Source of the DNA: Magnetospirillum sp. 64-120
GTDB taxonomy: Bacteria > Pseudomonadota > Alphaproteobacteria > Rhodospirillales > Magnetospirillaceae
Assembly: GCA_001898825.1 (NCBI GenBank)
Contig: MKVK01000043.1
Span: 62,001 to 126,000 of the forward strand
Length of the DNA stretch: 64,000 nucleotides
Direction of reading: 5' to 3'
Below are positions 1 to 12,974 of this stretch, one piece after another. Numbering within the stretch: position 1 is the first letter of the stretch; each line of letters starts with the position of its first letter. The translations under genes and the position numbers were made by a program. The notes below the pieces were generated by a model. It searched no databases, had not been told where the DNA came from, and saw only the letters and a list, made by a program, of their open reading frames with translations.

Positions 1-772
1 GGTGCCCACCGCGCCGCTGACCATCTGCGCCGCCCTGGCCGACAAGATCGATTCCTTGGTCGGTTTCTTCGCCATCGACGAAAAGCCGACGGGCTCGAAG
101 GACCCCTTCGCGCTGCGCCGCGCCGCGCTGGGCGTCATCCGCCTGGTGGTGGAAAACAACCTGCGTCTGCCGCTGTTCACCCTGTTCCAGTTCGCCCACT
201 CGCTGTATCCGGCCGGCGTTCTGAACAGCGACCCCAAGATGGTGGCCAACGACCTGTTGGACTTCTTCGCCGACCGCCTGAAGGTGCACCTGAAGGAAAA
301 GGGCGTGCGCCACGATCTGGTCAACGCCGTGTTCGCGCTCGGCGACGAAGACGACCTGGTGCGTCTGCTGGCCCGTGTCGACGCCTTGGCCCAGTTCCTC
401 TCTTCGGATGATGGCGCCAATCTTCTGATCGCATATCGCCGCGCCGCGAATATCGTTAAGATCGAGGAAAAGAAGGACGGCGCCAGCTTCGCCGGACCGG
501 TGGACCAGTCCAAGCTGGACCAGGCCGAGGAAAAGGCCCTGGCCCAGGCTCTGGCCCCGGTGCGCGACTCTTTGGCCCACGCCTTGAAGGCCGAGAACTT
601 CGCCGACGCCATGGCGGCCTTGGCCCGCCTGCGTCAGCCGGTGGACCAGTTCTTCGACAAGGTGACGGTCAACGCCGATGTTGCTGACTTGCGTGTGAAC
701 CGCCTGAAACTGTTGTCCGAAATCGGCGCCGCCATGGGTGAAGTGGCCGATTTCGCCAAGGTCGAAGGCTAA
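1..772 (+). CDS. glyS: Glycyl-tRNA synthetase beta subunit, C-terminal part (5' end outside window)
   Basis: This is the last 256 or so residues of the beta chain of the alpha2beta2 bacterial glycyl-tRNA synthetase, which charges tRNA-Gly in the cytoplasm. The window opens inside the gene. The GTG at base 2 is an internal valine, because the text from there ([20 protein letters not shown], then [16 protein letters not shown]) is the conserved late part of the GlyS body. Residues from about 165 to the end look like the helical DALR-type anticodon-binding domain. The gene ends with TAA at 770-772, and ppdK follows about 90 bases later on the same strand, as is usual in alphaproteobacteria. The identity is secure; only the missing 5' part is unknown. 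Confidence 0.95.
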   Translation, partial: VPTAPLTICAALADKIDSLVGFFAIDEKPTGSKDPFALRRAALGVIRLVVENNLRLPLFTLFQFAHSLYPAGVLNSDPKMVANDLLDFFADRLKVHLKEKGVRHDLVNAVFALGDEDDLVRLLARVDALAQFLSSDDGANLLIAYRRAANIVKIEEKKDGASFAGPVDQSKLDQAEEKALAQALAPVRDSLAHALKAENFADAMAALARLRQPVDQFFDKVTVNADVADLRVNRLKLLSEIGAAMGEVADFAKVEG

Positions 773-783
773 GAACCGGTAAA

Positions 784-825
784 GGCGGGGGAACACCCCC
801 GCCGCTCTCTCGGGGTGCCCCCGCC
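784..825 (+). promoter_or_regulatory. Alternative hairpins in the glyS-ppdK spacer
   Basis: The arm GGCGGGGG (784-791) can pair with CCCCCGCC at 796-803 around an AACA loop. It can equally pair with a second CCCCCGCC at 818-825, and then CACCCC (794-799) also pairs with GGGGTG (812-817). The two folds exclude each other. Neither is followed by a T run, so this is not a standard terminator. It may set the ratio of glyS to ppdK transcript or protect a 3' end; that is inference. Confidence 0.4.
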
Positions 826-864
826 TGATTTCGCGGGGCTGGAAGCGTGATAAAGGACAAAGCC

Positions 865-3549
<2,685 letters not shown>

Positions 3550-3561
3550 TCTGTTTTGAAG

Positions 3562-3594
3562 ATGCGCCCCCTGACGAAGGGGGCGCATTTTTTT
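3562..3594 (+). terminator. Rho-independent terminator of ppdK
   Basis: A perfect 10-bp stem, ATGCGCCCCC (3562-3571) with GGGGGCGCAT (3579-3588), encloses a 7-base loop and runs into seven T residues. It lies 12 bases after the ppdK stop codon. Confidence 0.9.
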
Positions 3595-3702
3595 GTCCGG
3601 GGTGTAGCCGGAACCGCCTAAAGAATGAGGGCGGCGCTCTTTCCTAAAATCGGCCAGAGGGCTAGGGTGGCCCGAGGTTGCCACTAAGCAAGTCCTGATT
3701 CC

Positions 3703-5052
3703 GTGTACCGGCGCTGCCATCGTTTTCGCATCATCCTTGGATTGGCCTTATCCCTGTTGGGGGGGATGCCTTCCCATGCCCGCGAGGGGCTGCCCTATTG
3801 CGCCGATCCCGACTGGCCGCCTTATGAAACCGTCGATCCCCAAGGACGGCACGTTGGCATCGCCGCCGACTTGCTGGAACTGGTGGCGGCCCGCTCCGGT
3901 ATCGACTTGACGCTGGTTCCCACGGTCACTTGGCAGGATTCCTTGCAAGCCGCCCGTGATGGGCGCTGCCAGGCGTTGAGTTTCCTCAATTCCAGTCCGG
4001 CGCGCAGCCAATGGCTGGTGTTCACCGATCCGCTTTTCGCCGATCCCAACGTCATCCTGACGCGCGAGGAAAGCCCGGACATCGCCGATTTGACCAAGGT
4101 TGGCGACAAAGTCCTGGCGCTGCCGGAAGGCACCTCCATCGAGGAATGGGTCCGGCGCGACTTCCCCAACCTGCGGGTGGTCACCACCAAGGACGAAGAA
4201 ACCGCCTTGGCCATGGTCTCCAACCGTCAGGCCGACCTGACCTTGCGGTCCATGACGGTGGCGGTGCACGCCATCAAGCGCCGAGGCTGGTTCAACCTGA
4301 AAGTGGCGGGGCGGGTCGAGGGGTACGACAATCTGCTGCGCATGGGCTTGCGTCCAGAGCGCGCCGCCTTGCTGCCGGCGCTGAACCAAGGCATCGCCGC
4401 CATTTCCGCCGACGAGCGGGTCGAGATCGCCAACCGCCATACCGGTGTGACCATCCGCACGGGAATCGATCCGGCGGTGGTGCGCAACGTGGGCGCGGTG
4501 TTGGCGGTGGTCTTGCTGACCAGCCTGTTCTGGGGGGTGAAACTGCGGGCGGTCAACGCCCAATTGCGTCGTCAGTCGCGCACCGACAGTCTGACCGGCC
4601 TGGGAAACCGGGCGTTCATCAATGAACGGATGGGGCTGGAGCAGGCCCGTGCCCGGCGCATGGCGCGGCCGCTGTCGGTGATCTTGCTGGATGTGGACCA
4701 TTTCAAGCAGGTCAACGACCGCTTCGGCCATCTGGCCGGCGACCGCGTGCTGAAGGACATCGCCGCGATCCTGTCGCACGCGGCGCGGCAAACCGATTGC
4801 GTCGGCCGTTGGGGCGGCGAGGAATTCCTGCTGCTGTGCCCCGACACCCATTTGGATCAGGCGGTGATCTTGGCGGAACGCATCCGTGCGGCCATGTCCT
4901 GCCACGGCTTCGCCACCGGCTGCCGGCACAGCGCCAGTTTCGGAATCACCTTGCTGCGGGCCGAGGACGACGAGCAATCCCTGCTGGCCCGCGCCGACCG
5001 CGCCCTTTACCGGGCCAAGGAAAACGGCCGCGACCGGATCGAAACCGACTGA
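3703..5052 (+). CDS. Diguanylate cyclase with periplasmic solute-binding sensor domain
   Basis: This 449-residue inner-membrane signalling protein is predicted to make c-di-GMP. Residues 1-25 form a signal peptide or first membrane anchor. Residues about 27-245 are a type 3 periplasmic solute-binding domain (YCADPDWPPYE, then VGIAADLLELVA, FTDPLF and LALPEGTSIEEW). A membrane helix follows near 262-281, then a GGDEF domain. The catalytic motif is intact (RWGGEEF, near residue 371). An RxxD product-inhibition site (RQTD) sits five residues before it, so feedback inhibition is expected. The start is GTG 3703; no strong ribosome site is visible, so the start is moderately sure. The ligand is unknown. 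It converges on the next gene with no spacer. Confidence 0.88.
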   Translation: MYRRCHRFRIILGLALSLLGGMPSHAREGLPYCADPDWPPYETVDPQGRHVGIAADLLELVAARSGIDLTLVPTVTWQDSLQAARDGRCQALSFLNSSPARSQWLVFTDPLFADPNVILTREESPDIADLTKVGDKVLALPEGTSIEEWVRRDFPNLRVVTTKDEETALAMVSNRQADLTLRSMTVAVHAIKRRGWFNLKVAGRVEGYDNLLRMGLRPERAALLPALNQGIAAISADERVEIANRHTGVTIRTGIDPAVVRNVGAVLAVVLLTSLFWGVKLRAVNAQLRRQSRTDSLTGLGNRAFINERMGLEQARARRMARPLSVILLDVDHFKQVNDRFGHLAGDRVLKDIAAILSHAARQTDCVGRWGGEEFLLLCPDTHLDQAVILAERIRAAMSCHGFATGCRHSASFGITLLRAEDDEQSLLARADRALYRAKENGRDRIETD

Positions 5053-6426
5053 TCACTGGCAGCGGTTCTGACAGCGGAACATGGCTTCGTCGCAGCGTTG
5101 TTTGACGAAACCGGCCTTGCCCACCATGCAGGAGTGCCATTCCTGCTGACATTTGTCGCAGGCGGCGGGATCCTTGGCGGCCGGTTGCGGCTTGTCCATG
5201 GGCATGGCCGGGCGTGGCGGGGCGGCATCCGGTGGGGTGACGTTGAATTCGTCGAAATCGACGAAGCCGTCGGCGTTCTTGTCCAGCTTCTTGAAGCGCG
5301 GCGGCGGGCCTTGCCATTCCTCGGCGGAAATGCGCTGGTCGCCATCGCTGTCCCAGGCGTTGAATTTGGCTTGTGTACCCGCTTCGGTGGCCGGTCCGGA
5401 CGTCAGGTGAAACAATCGGCCCGCATTGTCGGAGGCGATCCGCTGGGCCACGTCCAACGGCAATTGTGCCAGCATCAGACCGTAAAGACCCGGGTTGAAG
5501 TCGGTCCAACCGGCGGCATAGCCGGCTTTTTCCGGGGCGAAAAAGCTGTCCGAGCCGATGACGAAGCGATCGGGGAAAGTGGTCAGCAGGTCGCGCCATT
5601 CCGGCTTCAACGTGTCGCCGTCCATGGGAGCGTTTTCCGCTTGGGCGCCGCTGCGCGCCAGTTTCAGGCTCATGAACAGGTTGGGGTGCTCGGTCAGCAA
5701 ACGACGGCTCAGGGCGACGTTCCAATGGCCGATGGGGTCCCAGCCGGCATGAGCCAGGATGAAGCGGGTCTGCGGTTTGGCCGCCAGCAGGCGTTCGAAG
5801 GCCGGCACATTGGCGTTCAGGCGTGGTTGGTTGCTGATGGCCGACAGGTGGGCCGGCACCGGGATATCGTGCTCCACCACATCCATGTGGATGTCGACGG
5901 GCATGTCGTGGCGCGCCGCCACGTCGGCCAGATCCATCAACAAGGGATGGTCGGCGGGGATTTCCTCGAAAGGATGGCTGGGGAAATGCGACAGATGCAG
6001 GACGCTGATCTCGCCAAACCCTTTGACGCCGCTTTGCGCCACTTGTTTGGCCTGCATGCGGAAGTGTTGGCGGGTCGCTTCGTCCACCGCTTGTGGCGGT
6101 GTGGACAGCAGCATGCCGTTCAAGCTGCCGCCGCCGCTTACCACCCAGAATTTGCCGGGAAAACGGCGCGTCACCGGGATCAGGTCGTCGCCGTCATGCT
6201 TGTTGGGCAGGGTTTCGGCGGGAAAAGGCTGCGGTTCCAGGATCATGGCGCTGATTCCGGCCTTGTCCATGGCGGCTTGGGCGACGTTCAGCGCCGCCGG
6301 CAGGGCTTCGGCCTTGGCGCGCAGGTGGACGTGGGTGTCCACGTAAGCAGGGGGTGTTTGCGCCGTGGCGGACACGGGCAGCAGCGCGGCCAAGGCAACA
6401 AAGGAAATGATCGCCCGCATCATCAT
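5053..6426 (-). CDS. Secreted amidohydrolase with EF-hands and a cysteine-rich tail
   Basis: The 457-residue protein starts with a signal peptide ending near ATAQT. An amidohydrolase_2-type TIM barrel then opens with YVDTHVHL (His32 and His34 as metal ligands) and includes KGFGEI, FILAHAGWDP and a late VIGSDS aspartate. After residue 350 come two canonical EF-hand loops, DSDGDQRISAEEW (about 357) and DKNADGFVDFDEF (about 382). The tail holds six cysteines (CDKCQQEWHSC, then CDEAMFRCQNRC). The substrate is not known. Three ATGs are consecutive (6426, 6423, 6420), and a GGAG nine bases upstream supports this region as the start. The fusion suggests calcium-dependent folding or regulation outside the cytoplasm, which is inference. 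Confidence 0.8.
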   Translation of the reverse strand: MMMRAIISFVALAALLPVSATAQTPPAYVDTHVHLRAKAEALPAALNVAQAAMDKAGISAMILEPQPFPAETLPNKHDGDDLIPVTRRFPGKFWVVSGGGSLNGMLLSTPPQAVDEATRQHFRMQAKQVAQSGVKGFGEISVLHLSHFPSHPFEEIPADHPLLMDLADVAARHDMPVDIHMDVVEHDIPVPAHLSAISNQPRLNANVPAFERLLAAKPQTRFILAHAGWDPIGHWNVALSRRLLTEHPNLFMSLKLARSGAQAENAPMDGDTLKPEWRDLLTTFPDRFVIGSDSFFAPEKAGYAAGWTDFNPGLYGLMLAQLPLDVAQRIASDNAGRLFHLTSGPATEAGTQAKFNAWDSDGDQRISAEEWQGPPPRFKKLDKNADGFVDFDEFNVTPPDAAPPRPAMPMDKPQPAAKDPAACDKCQQEWHSCMVGKAGFVKQRCDEAMFRCQNRCQ

Positions 6427-6537
6427 GACCGAAGACTCCGGTTGAACAAGCCGGTGAATGATGATCGTGCCCGGCGCTTTAGGGAAGGGGGCGTTTGCAG
6501 CTTTGCTTTTCCCCATCTCCGGAGCTAGTGTCCGGCC

Positions 6538-7278
6538 ATGATTCAGACCGGTGCCGATCCCACTTCCTGGCGGGTCCATTCGCCTTTGCCGCGCAGCCGT
6601 TATTGGGCGCCGGTTTTGTCGGTGCTGCTGCATCTGTTATTGGCTTTTATTTGGTTGGGCTTTCCCCTGCCGGAACTCAAGCCGGCGGAACCGCCCTCGA
6701 TCAGCGTCGACATCGTGCCGCCGCCACAACCGGCGCAGCCCAAGCCGGTGCCGCCCTCCCCCCAGGCCCCTCAGGCCCCCCAGGCCAAGCCGGCCGAGCA
6801 GGGCACGCCGGTCCCGCAACTGACCGAAGGCGAACTGGCCGAGAAATCGACCCCGCGATCCGAGACCGAAAGCAAGAAACCCAGCCCGCCCGATCCGGCG
6901 GCAAGCCAGCCGAGCCAAAAGACCAAGAAACCGGCGCCGGTCACCCAGAACCAGCGCGATTGGGTGCTGTCGCGGGTGTTGAAGCATTGGCGGCGCCCGC
7001 CCGAGATGGGGGCTTATGCCAACGGCACCATCAGTCTGGCGGTCAGGGTGAACGCGGACGGCTATTTCTCGGACATTTACGACGCACGGCGGGCGTGGAA
7101 CCCCAACGACGTGTTCGACGGATACGGCACCTTGCCGCCGTCGGCGGTGCAGCGGCGCATCATCGACAGCATCTATGGCGCCATCCGCCAAGCCCAGCCG
7201 ATGAAATTGCCACAAGAATTGCGCGACAAGGCCCCTTTCGAGGTAAGATTGGATTTCCGCTTCAAGGATGTGCGCTGA
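6538..7278 (+). CDS. TonB/TolA-like membrane-anchored periplasmic protein
   Basis: The 246-residue protein has a short cytoplasmic start, one membrane helix (about 24-41, ending WLGFPLP) and a proline-rich linker (about 48-145, full of PQAPQAPQAKP-type sequence). Its C-terminal domain (about 150-246) resembles the TolA/TonB C-terminal fold (VLSRVLKHWRRPPEM, then ISLAVRVNADGYFSDI). Such proteins span the periplasm and pass inner-membrane energy to the outer envelope. No exbB/exbD or tolQR lies nearby, so the partner is unknown. GGAG lies upstream of the ATG. A CheY-like gene begins nine bases after the stop and may share the transcript. Confidence 0.7.
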   Translation: MIQTGADPTSWRVHSPLPRSRYWAPVLSVLLHLLLAFIWLGFPLPELKPAEPPSISVDIVPPPQPAQPKPVPPSPQAPQAPQAKPAEQGTPVPQLTEGELAEKSTPRSETESKKPSPPDPAASQPSQKTKKPAPVTQNQRDWVLSRVLKHWRRPPEMGAYANGTISLAVRVNADGYFSDIYDARRAWNPNDVFDGYGTLPPSAVQRRIIDSIYGAIRQAQPMKLPQELRDKAPFEVRLDFRFKDVR

Positions 7279-7287
7279 GGTTTGGGG

Positions 7288-7749
7288 ATGAGCACAGGCA
7301 GCAAGTTGGAACGCTTTTCAGCCGACGACGTCACGGTTTTGGTGGTCGAGGACGACGCCAGCACCCGTTCGTTGCTGACGCGCATGCTGAAGACCATGGG
7401 CGCGGCCCGGATTTACGAAGCCGTCAATGGCGGTGAAGGATTGCGGCTGGCCTGTGAAATGAAGCCCCATGTGGCCATTTGCGACGTCAACATGGAACCG
7501 GTGGACGGGTTGTCCTTCCTGGGCGGCGTGCGCGCGGCGCTGAACCCCAAGGTGTCGGCGTTGCCGGTGGTGATGTTCACCGCCGCCAAGGACAGTGCTG
7601 CCATGGAAAAGGCCCGAGCGCTGGGGGTGCAGGGCTATCTGCTGAAGCCGTTCAACCCCAAGGGCTTCGCCAGCACCATGTGCGACATCGTCGCCAAGAC
7701 CTATCGGGCCGACTGGGGCAGCGTCGGAGCGCCGCCCGCAACCGAATGA
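7288..7749 (+). CDS. Single-domain CheY-like response regulator
   Basis: The 153-residue receiver has no output domain. The acidic pair is in LVVEDDASTR, the likely phosphorylated aspartate is in VAICDVNMEPVDG, the switch threonine is in VVMFTAAKD, and the conserved lysine is in YLLKPFNPKG. I chose ATG 7288 over the TTG six bases upstream because TGAGG (7277-7281) precedes it at a suitable distance. It follows the TonB-like gene closely and abuts the end of lysK. Its kinase and its target cannot be told from the sequence; chemotaxis or another phosphorelay is possible. Confidence 0.85.
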   Translation: MSTGSKLERFSADDVTVLVVEDDASTRSLLTRMLKTMGAARIYEAVNGGEGLRLACEMKPHVAICDVNMEPVDGLSFLGGVRAALNPKVSALPVVMFTAAKDSAAMEKARALGVQGYLLKPFNPKGFASTMCDIVAKTYRADWGSVGAPPATE

Positions 7750-9336
7750 TCAGGCCAGGCTTTCGCCCTTGGCCGCCTTGGCCAACAGCGCGATGGTGTT
7801 GTCCACGCCGTACAGCTTGATGAAGCTGCCCATGCGCGGCCCCTGGTCCTGGCCCAGCAGCACTTCGTAGCAGGCCTTGAACCAGGCCTTCAACTCGCCG
7901 AAGCATTCGCGCTTGCCGATCTCGTAGACGGCACCCTGGATGTCCTCGGCCGAGGCGTCGGCGGGCAAGGCCTTCAGCGCCGCTTCCAGGTCGGCGAAAG
8001 CCTGGGCTTCGTCGATGGTGGCGGTGCGGTACTTCTTGGTCGGCTTGACGAAGTCACGATAATAGGCGACGGCGCCATCCACCAATTTATCCAGGATCGG
8101 CGCGGTCTCGGGGCTGGCGCCCGGCGCATAGCGCTGGATGAAGCCCCACAGCACCGCCTTGTCCTCGGAATTGCAGACGCTTGCCAGGTTCAGCAGGATG
8201 GAAAACGACAGGTGGGAATCTTCCGACGGCGGCTGGCCGTTGTGGATGTGCCAGACCGGGTTGTCCAATTGCTTCTTGGCGTCGTCGCCGGGGAACTTGC
8301 CCAGGAACGCCATGTAATCGTCCACCGAACGCGGGATCACGTCGAAATAAAGACGCTTGGCCGCCTTGGGCTTTTGGTACATGAACAGGGCCAAGGATGC
8401 CGGGGGCGCGTATTTCAGCCAGTCTTCCACCGCCAAGCCGTTGCCCTTGGACTTGGAAATCTTTTGGCCCGCGTCGTCCAGGAACAGTTCGTAGGTCAGG
8501 TTCATGGGGGGCGTGCCGCCGATGTTGCGGCAGATGCGGCCCGACAGTTCCACCGACGGGATCAGGTCCTTGCCGCTCATTTCATAATCGACGCCCAGCG
8601 CATACCAGCGCATGGCCCAGTCGGCCTTCCACTGCATCTTGCAATGGGCGCCGGTCACCGGGGTTTCCACCAGCTTGCCGTCATCGCGCTTGTAAACGAT
8701 GGTGCCGGCCTTGACGTCGTGCTGGACCACCGGCACCTGCAACACGACGCCGGTTTCCGGGCAGACCGGCAGGAAGGGGGAATAGGTCTGGCGCCGTTCC
8801 TCGCCCAAGGTCGGCAGGATGACGTTGATGACCTGATCATAGCATTCCAGGATGCGCAGCTTGGCGGCGTCGAACTTGCCGGTCTTGTACCATTCGGTGG
8901 CCGACTGGAATTCGTATTCGAAGCCGAATTCGTCCAGGAAGGCGCACAGACGGGCATTGTTGTGGGCGCCGAAGCTGTCATGGGTGCCGAACGGGTCGGG
9001 CACCTGGGTCAGCGGCTTACCCAGATGCTTGGCCACCATCTCCTTGTTGGGGATGTTGTCGGGCACCTTGCGCAATCCGTCCATGTCGTCGGAAAAGGCG
9101 AACAGACGGGTGGGGATTTCCGGGGCCAGCAGCTTGAAGGCGTTCCTGACCATGGTGGTGCGCGCCACTTCGCCGAAGGTGCCGATATGGGGCAGGCCGG
9201 ACGGGCCGTAACCGGTCTCGAACAGCACGTAACCCTTGTCCGGGCATTTGCCTTTCAGACGGTCGTCCAGCAGCTGCTTGGCTTCCTGGAAGGGCCAAGC
9301 CGAAGAGGTGCGGGCGATGTCGGAAAGGTCGGACAT
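7750..9336 (-). CDS. lysK: Class I lysyl-tRNA synthetase
   Basis: The 528-residue enzyme charges tRNA-Lys. It belongs to the class I (archaeal-type) family that many alphaproteobacteria use in place of the class II LysS. The HIGH-type motif is in [17 protein letters not shown] and the KMSKS-type motif is KISKSKG. The C-terminal part is the helical anticodon-binding region. The family start [10 protein letters not shown] places the start at 9336, and the open frame above it is only a read-through extension. It shares no spacer with the receiver gene at its 3' end. Confidence 0.96.
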   Translation of the reverse strand: MSDLSDIARTSSAWPFQEAKQLLDDRLKGKCPDKGYVLFETGYGPSGLPHIGTFGEVARTTMVRNAFKLLAPEIPTRLFAFSDDMDGLRKVPDNIPNKEMVAKHLGKPLTQVPDPFGTHDSFGAHNNARLCAFLDEFGFEYEFQSATEWYKTGKFDAAKLRILECYDQVINVILPTLGEERRQTYSPFLPVCPETGVVLQVPVVQHDVKAGTIVYKRDDGKLVETPVTGAHCKMQWKADWAMRWYALGVDYEMSGKDLIPSVELSGRICRNIGGTPPMNLTYELFLDDAGQKISKSKGNGLAVEDWLKYAPPASLALFMYQKPKAAKRLYFDVIPRSVDDYMAFLGKFPGDDAKKQLDNPVWHIHNGQPPSEDSHLSFSILLNLASVCNSEDKAVLWGFIQRYAPGASPETAPILDKLVDGAVAYYRDFVKPTKKYRTATIDEAQAFADLEAALKALPADASAEDIQGAVYEIGKRECFGELKAWFKACYEVLLGQDQGPRMGSFIKLYGVDNTIALLAKAAKGESLA

Positions 9337-9459
9337 GGTTTTCGGTCCCAAAGTGAAAAGCAAGAGCGGAAACCTAAGCCGCGACGGACGCAAGGTCAAT
9401 CAATTGCCGGTTGGCGCCGGCCCCGTTATGGTGAGGGGGAGTTTCCAAATGGGTGAACC

Positions 9460-9936
9460 ATGAGCAAATGCGAGTGCGGCTCCGGCCTTGATTTCGACCA
9501 ATGCTGCGGCCCGGTGATTTCGGGGGCCAGTCCGGCCGCCACCGCCGAGGCCCTGCTGCGCGCCCGTTACGTGGCATTTTGCGATGGCAACATGGACTTC
9601 CTGGCCGCCACCTTGGCGCCCGAGAAGATGGACGAATTCGAACGCGCCGAGGTGGAGGCGTCGGCCAAGCAGGCCAAGGCGCAATTCGTCGAGGTGCGCC
9701 GCGTCAACGACCAGGGCGACGTGGCCGAAATCGAATATGTCGCCTATTTCCGCTTCAACAACCAGCCGCACGCCCATCACGAAGTGGGGTCGTTCCGCAA
9801 GGATGACGGCAAGTGGCTGTACGTGGACGGGGTGGTCAACCCCAAGACGGCGCCGCGTCAGGTGGAAAAGGTTGGCCGCAACGATCCGTGCCCGTGCGGG
9901 TCGGGACAAAAATTCAAGAAGTGCTGCGGGGCCTGA
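9460..9936 (+). CDS. YchJ-family protein with two SEC-C zinc motifs
   Basis: The 158-residue cytosolic protein begins with a SEC-C motif ([14 protein letters not shown]) and ends with a second one ([18 protein letters not shown]). Each has the Cys-x-Cys and Cys-Cys ligands for one zinc ion. The middle (about 25-135) is the YchJ/NTF2-like domain ([20 protein letters not shown], then YFRFN). The biochemical role of the family is not established. The stop lies only four bases before the next start, so the two genes are probably translated together. Confidence 0.88.
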   Translation: MSKCECGSGLDFDQCCGPVISGASPAATAEALLRARYVAFCDGNMDFLAATLAPEKMDEFERAEVEASAKQAKAQFVEVRRVNDQGDVAEIEYVAYFRFNNQPHAHHEVGSFRKDDGKWLYVDGVVNPKTAPRQVEKVGRNDPCPCGSGQKFKKCCGA

Positions 9937-9940
9937 TCCC

Positions 9941-10681
9941 GTGGCCCGGCATTTCGCCTGCACCGCCTGCGGCAAGTGCTGTCATGGCGTGCTGCCGCTG
10001 ACCATTGACGAAGCTTTGGCCCATGCCGGGCGTTTCCCCTTGGCGGTGATGTTCGTCCCCATCCGCGCCAAGGCGAAAAGCTTCACCCAGGCCCAGAAGC
10101 TGGGGGTGATGCTGGACAAGAAGACGGCGCTTCGGGTGATGCCGGTGGCCTATCTGCCGAAAGACGCGGCCTGTCCGGCCCTGGCCCCGGACGGGCTGTG
10201 CGGCATCCATGAAACCAAGCCGGTGCGCTGCCGGGCCATGCCGTTCTTCGCCTGGCGCGACGAAGCGGACCAGGGGGATTTGCTGGTCCCGCGTCCCGGC
10301 TGGGCCTGCGACGTCTCGGCCAACGCGCCTGCGGTTTACGATGGCGGCAAGGTTTTGGACCGTGACGCCTTTGCCGCCGAACGTCAGGCCCTGCTGGATC
10401 AGGCCCCGGTGCTGCGGGCCTATGCCGAGCGCCTGCTGCCCATGGCCCCCGGTCTGGCCCAGACCCTGAACGGCTTGGCCGCCAAGCCCATGGGCGGCGA
10501 GGTTTACCTGGGCTTTTCCACCCTGCTGCGCCGCTTGCCCGATGTGGACAAGACGGCTGTCGCCCGGACGCAGTTGCCGGTCCTGGCCCATTGGGCCGGG
10601 CAGGGCGATGCGGCCTATCAGCGCAACATCGCCGGTTTCAGCACCGAGATGGAGCGGCTGGCGAAGGCGTTTAATCCTTGA
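9941..10681 (+). CDS. YkgJ-family cysteine-cluster metal-binding protein
   Basis: The 246-residue protein belongs to the YkgJ/UPF0153 family of presumed iron- or zinc-chelating proteins. It opens with FACTACGKCCHGVLPLT, the family CxxCxxxCC cluster, and a later CPALAPDGLCGIHETKP-type segment plus CRAMPFF supplies more cysteines. GTG 9941 is the natural start: it lies four bases after the upstream stop and just ahead of the cysteine cluster. The open frame upstream of it overlaps the YchJ-like gene and does not look like protein. The 3' end overlaps the convergent gene by 11 bases. The function is unknown. Confidence 0.8.
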   Translation: MARHFACTACGKCCHGVLPLTIDEALAHAGRFPLAVMFVPIRAKAKSFTQAQKLGVMLDKKTALRVMPVAYLPKDAACPALAPDGLCGIHETKPVRCRAMPFFAWRDEADQGDLLVPRPGWACDVSANAPAVYDGGKVLDRDAFAAERQALLDQAPVLRAYAERLLPMAPGLAQTLNGLAAKPMGGEVYLGFSTLLRRLPDVDKTAVARTQLPVLAHWAGQGDAAYQRNIAGFSTEMERLAKAFNP

Positions 10682-11798
10682 TGGCCATTTTCAGGTAACC
10701 GTCCAGCCACGCCATTTGCTGCGGAGTAAGCGCGGTGCCGAAAAGGTAAGCCCCACGACGACGGCGTATGTTCAAGTGGTCATAGCCTAGTTCGACCGCC
10801 ATCAGGTTGTTCCAGCCGATCCAACGCCAAGTGATCCAGAACAGGCGGTCATAGCGCAGCAACAACCCGCGCCCGCGATACAACGTCATCTTATGAGACG
10901 CGGGCAGCGGCAGATGTCCGCGCAGCATGGAGAGTACAATCGTGCCAACGGTCATGAACACGATGACGACCGCCGCTTCGCGGGTGGCGATAAACCCCAA
11001 GATAGAAAATGGCATCAGCAAGATGGCGGCGACCAAGCGGTATAGTCCCAGGCGTGGCAAGCCGGCGGTCTGGCGGATGGTGATGCGGGTGTCGGTGGCG
11101 GCGATCTGCAAGCCCTCGGGAGGATGTTGCCAGTCGATCTCGTCGGTGAGAGGTTGCTCGGCCAGCGGCAGGGGATTGGTCGGCGGGGGCTGGACCTTCG
11201 GCATCCCGCGGAATTTTCGTGTTGATCGAACATCGACCCGTGGGTTGTCGACGTCTTCGGTCGGCAGGCCCAAAGCCCGGGTCCAAGTCGCCCGCCATGC
11301 TTCCAAATCGTCCCTTCCATAGCCGGAGTGAAGCAGCACGTCCTTGTCGCGATCTTGGGCATGTCGCAGCACCAGTACATGGCGGCGGGGAGCCCACAAT
11401 TTCTCGACACGAAACCGCCAGACGGAATCGTCGCGGCTTTCATAGCCGACAGAGACGAAGTGGCTTTTGGGTTGGCTGATCACCAACGGACGACGGAACG
11501 GGCGCAGGATATGGGCGGTGACGCTGTCGGCGTCGATGTGCAGCGCCGTCTGATGGCCGCGCACCCACAGGCTTAGCGCCAAGCTGCCGCAAGCGACGAT
11601 CCAGCCCAGGCTTGACCAGGGATTGAAGACGCTCCACAGCAGCGCCGCGGCGAAGACCGCGTCGCACCAGTTGAAGCCAAGCCGAAAGACCACACTCAGC
11701 GGCAAGGATTCCCCGTCCGGCGGCGTGGTCAGGACGCGGGCGTCGGCGACCGGGGCGACCATGCCCGACAGGATGTAGGGGAAGGGGCTGATGATCAT
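10671..11798 (-). CDS. Predicted membrane protein of unknown function
   Basis: I do not recognise this 375-residue protein. Two membrane segments lie near 40-80 (FAAALLWSVF, GWIVACGSLALSLWV) and two more near 248-292 (LYRLVAAILLMPFSILGF, VVIVFMTVGTIVLSML). The stretches after each pair (about 85-175 and 295-375) are soluble and beta-rich, like two copies of a pleckstrin-homology-type membrane domain. A Pro-rich linker lies near 205-220. The start could be the ATG at 11798 or the one at 11762; neither has a clear ribosome site. It lies between ykgJ-like and ccrM with no functional clue. Confidence 0.65.
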   Translation of the reverse strand: MIISPFPYILSGMVAPVADARVLTTPPDGESLPLSVVFRLGFNWCDAVFAAALLWSVFNPWSSLGWIVACGSLALSLWVRGHQTALHIDADSVTAHILRPFRRPLVISQPKSHFVSVGYESRDDSVWRFRVEKLWAPRRHVLVLRHAQDRDKDVLLHSGYGRDDLEAWRATWTRALGLPTEDVDNPRVDVRSTRKFRGMPKVQPPPTNPLPLAEQPLTDEIDWQHPPEGLQIAATDTRITIRQTAGLPRLGLYRLVAAILLMPFSILGFIATREAAVVIVFMTVGTIVLSMLRGHLPLPASHKMTLYRGRGLLLRYDRLFWITWRWIGWNNLMAVELGYDHLNIRRRRGAYLFGTALTPQQMAWLDGYLKMAIKD

Positions 11799-11836
11799 GC
11801 CGCATAATGCGGGTATGTCGCCCTTATGCGCAATCC

Positions 11837-12940
<1,104 letters not shown>

Positions 12941-12974
12941 CGTCAAGAACCTATTGGAATCAATGAATTCTTAA

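Noticed and set aside
9584-9940. Longer N-terminus for the YkgJ-like protein
   Set aside because: The added 119 codons overlap the YchJ-like gene in another frame and are Arg/Pro-rich without structure; GTG 9941 fits the family start.
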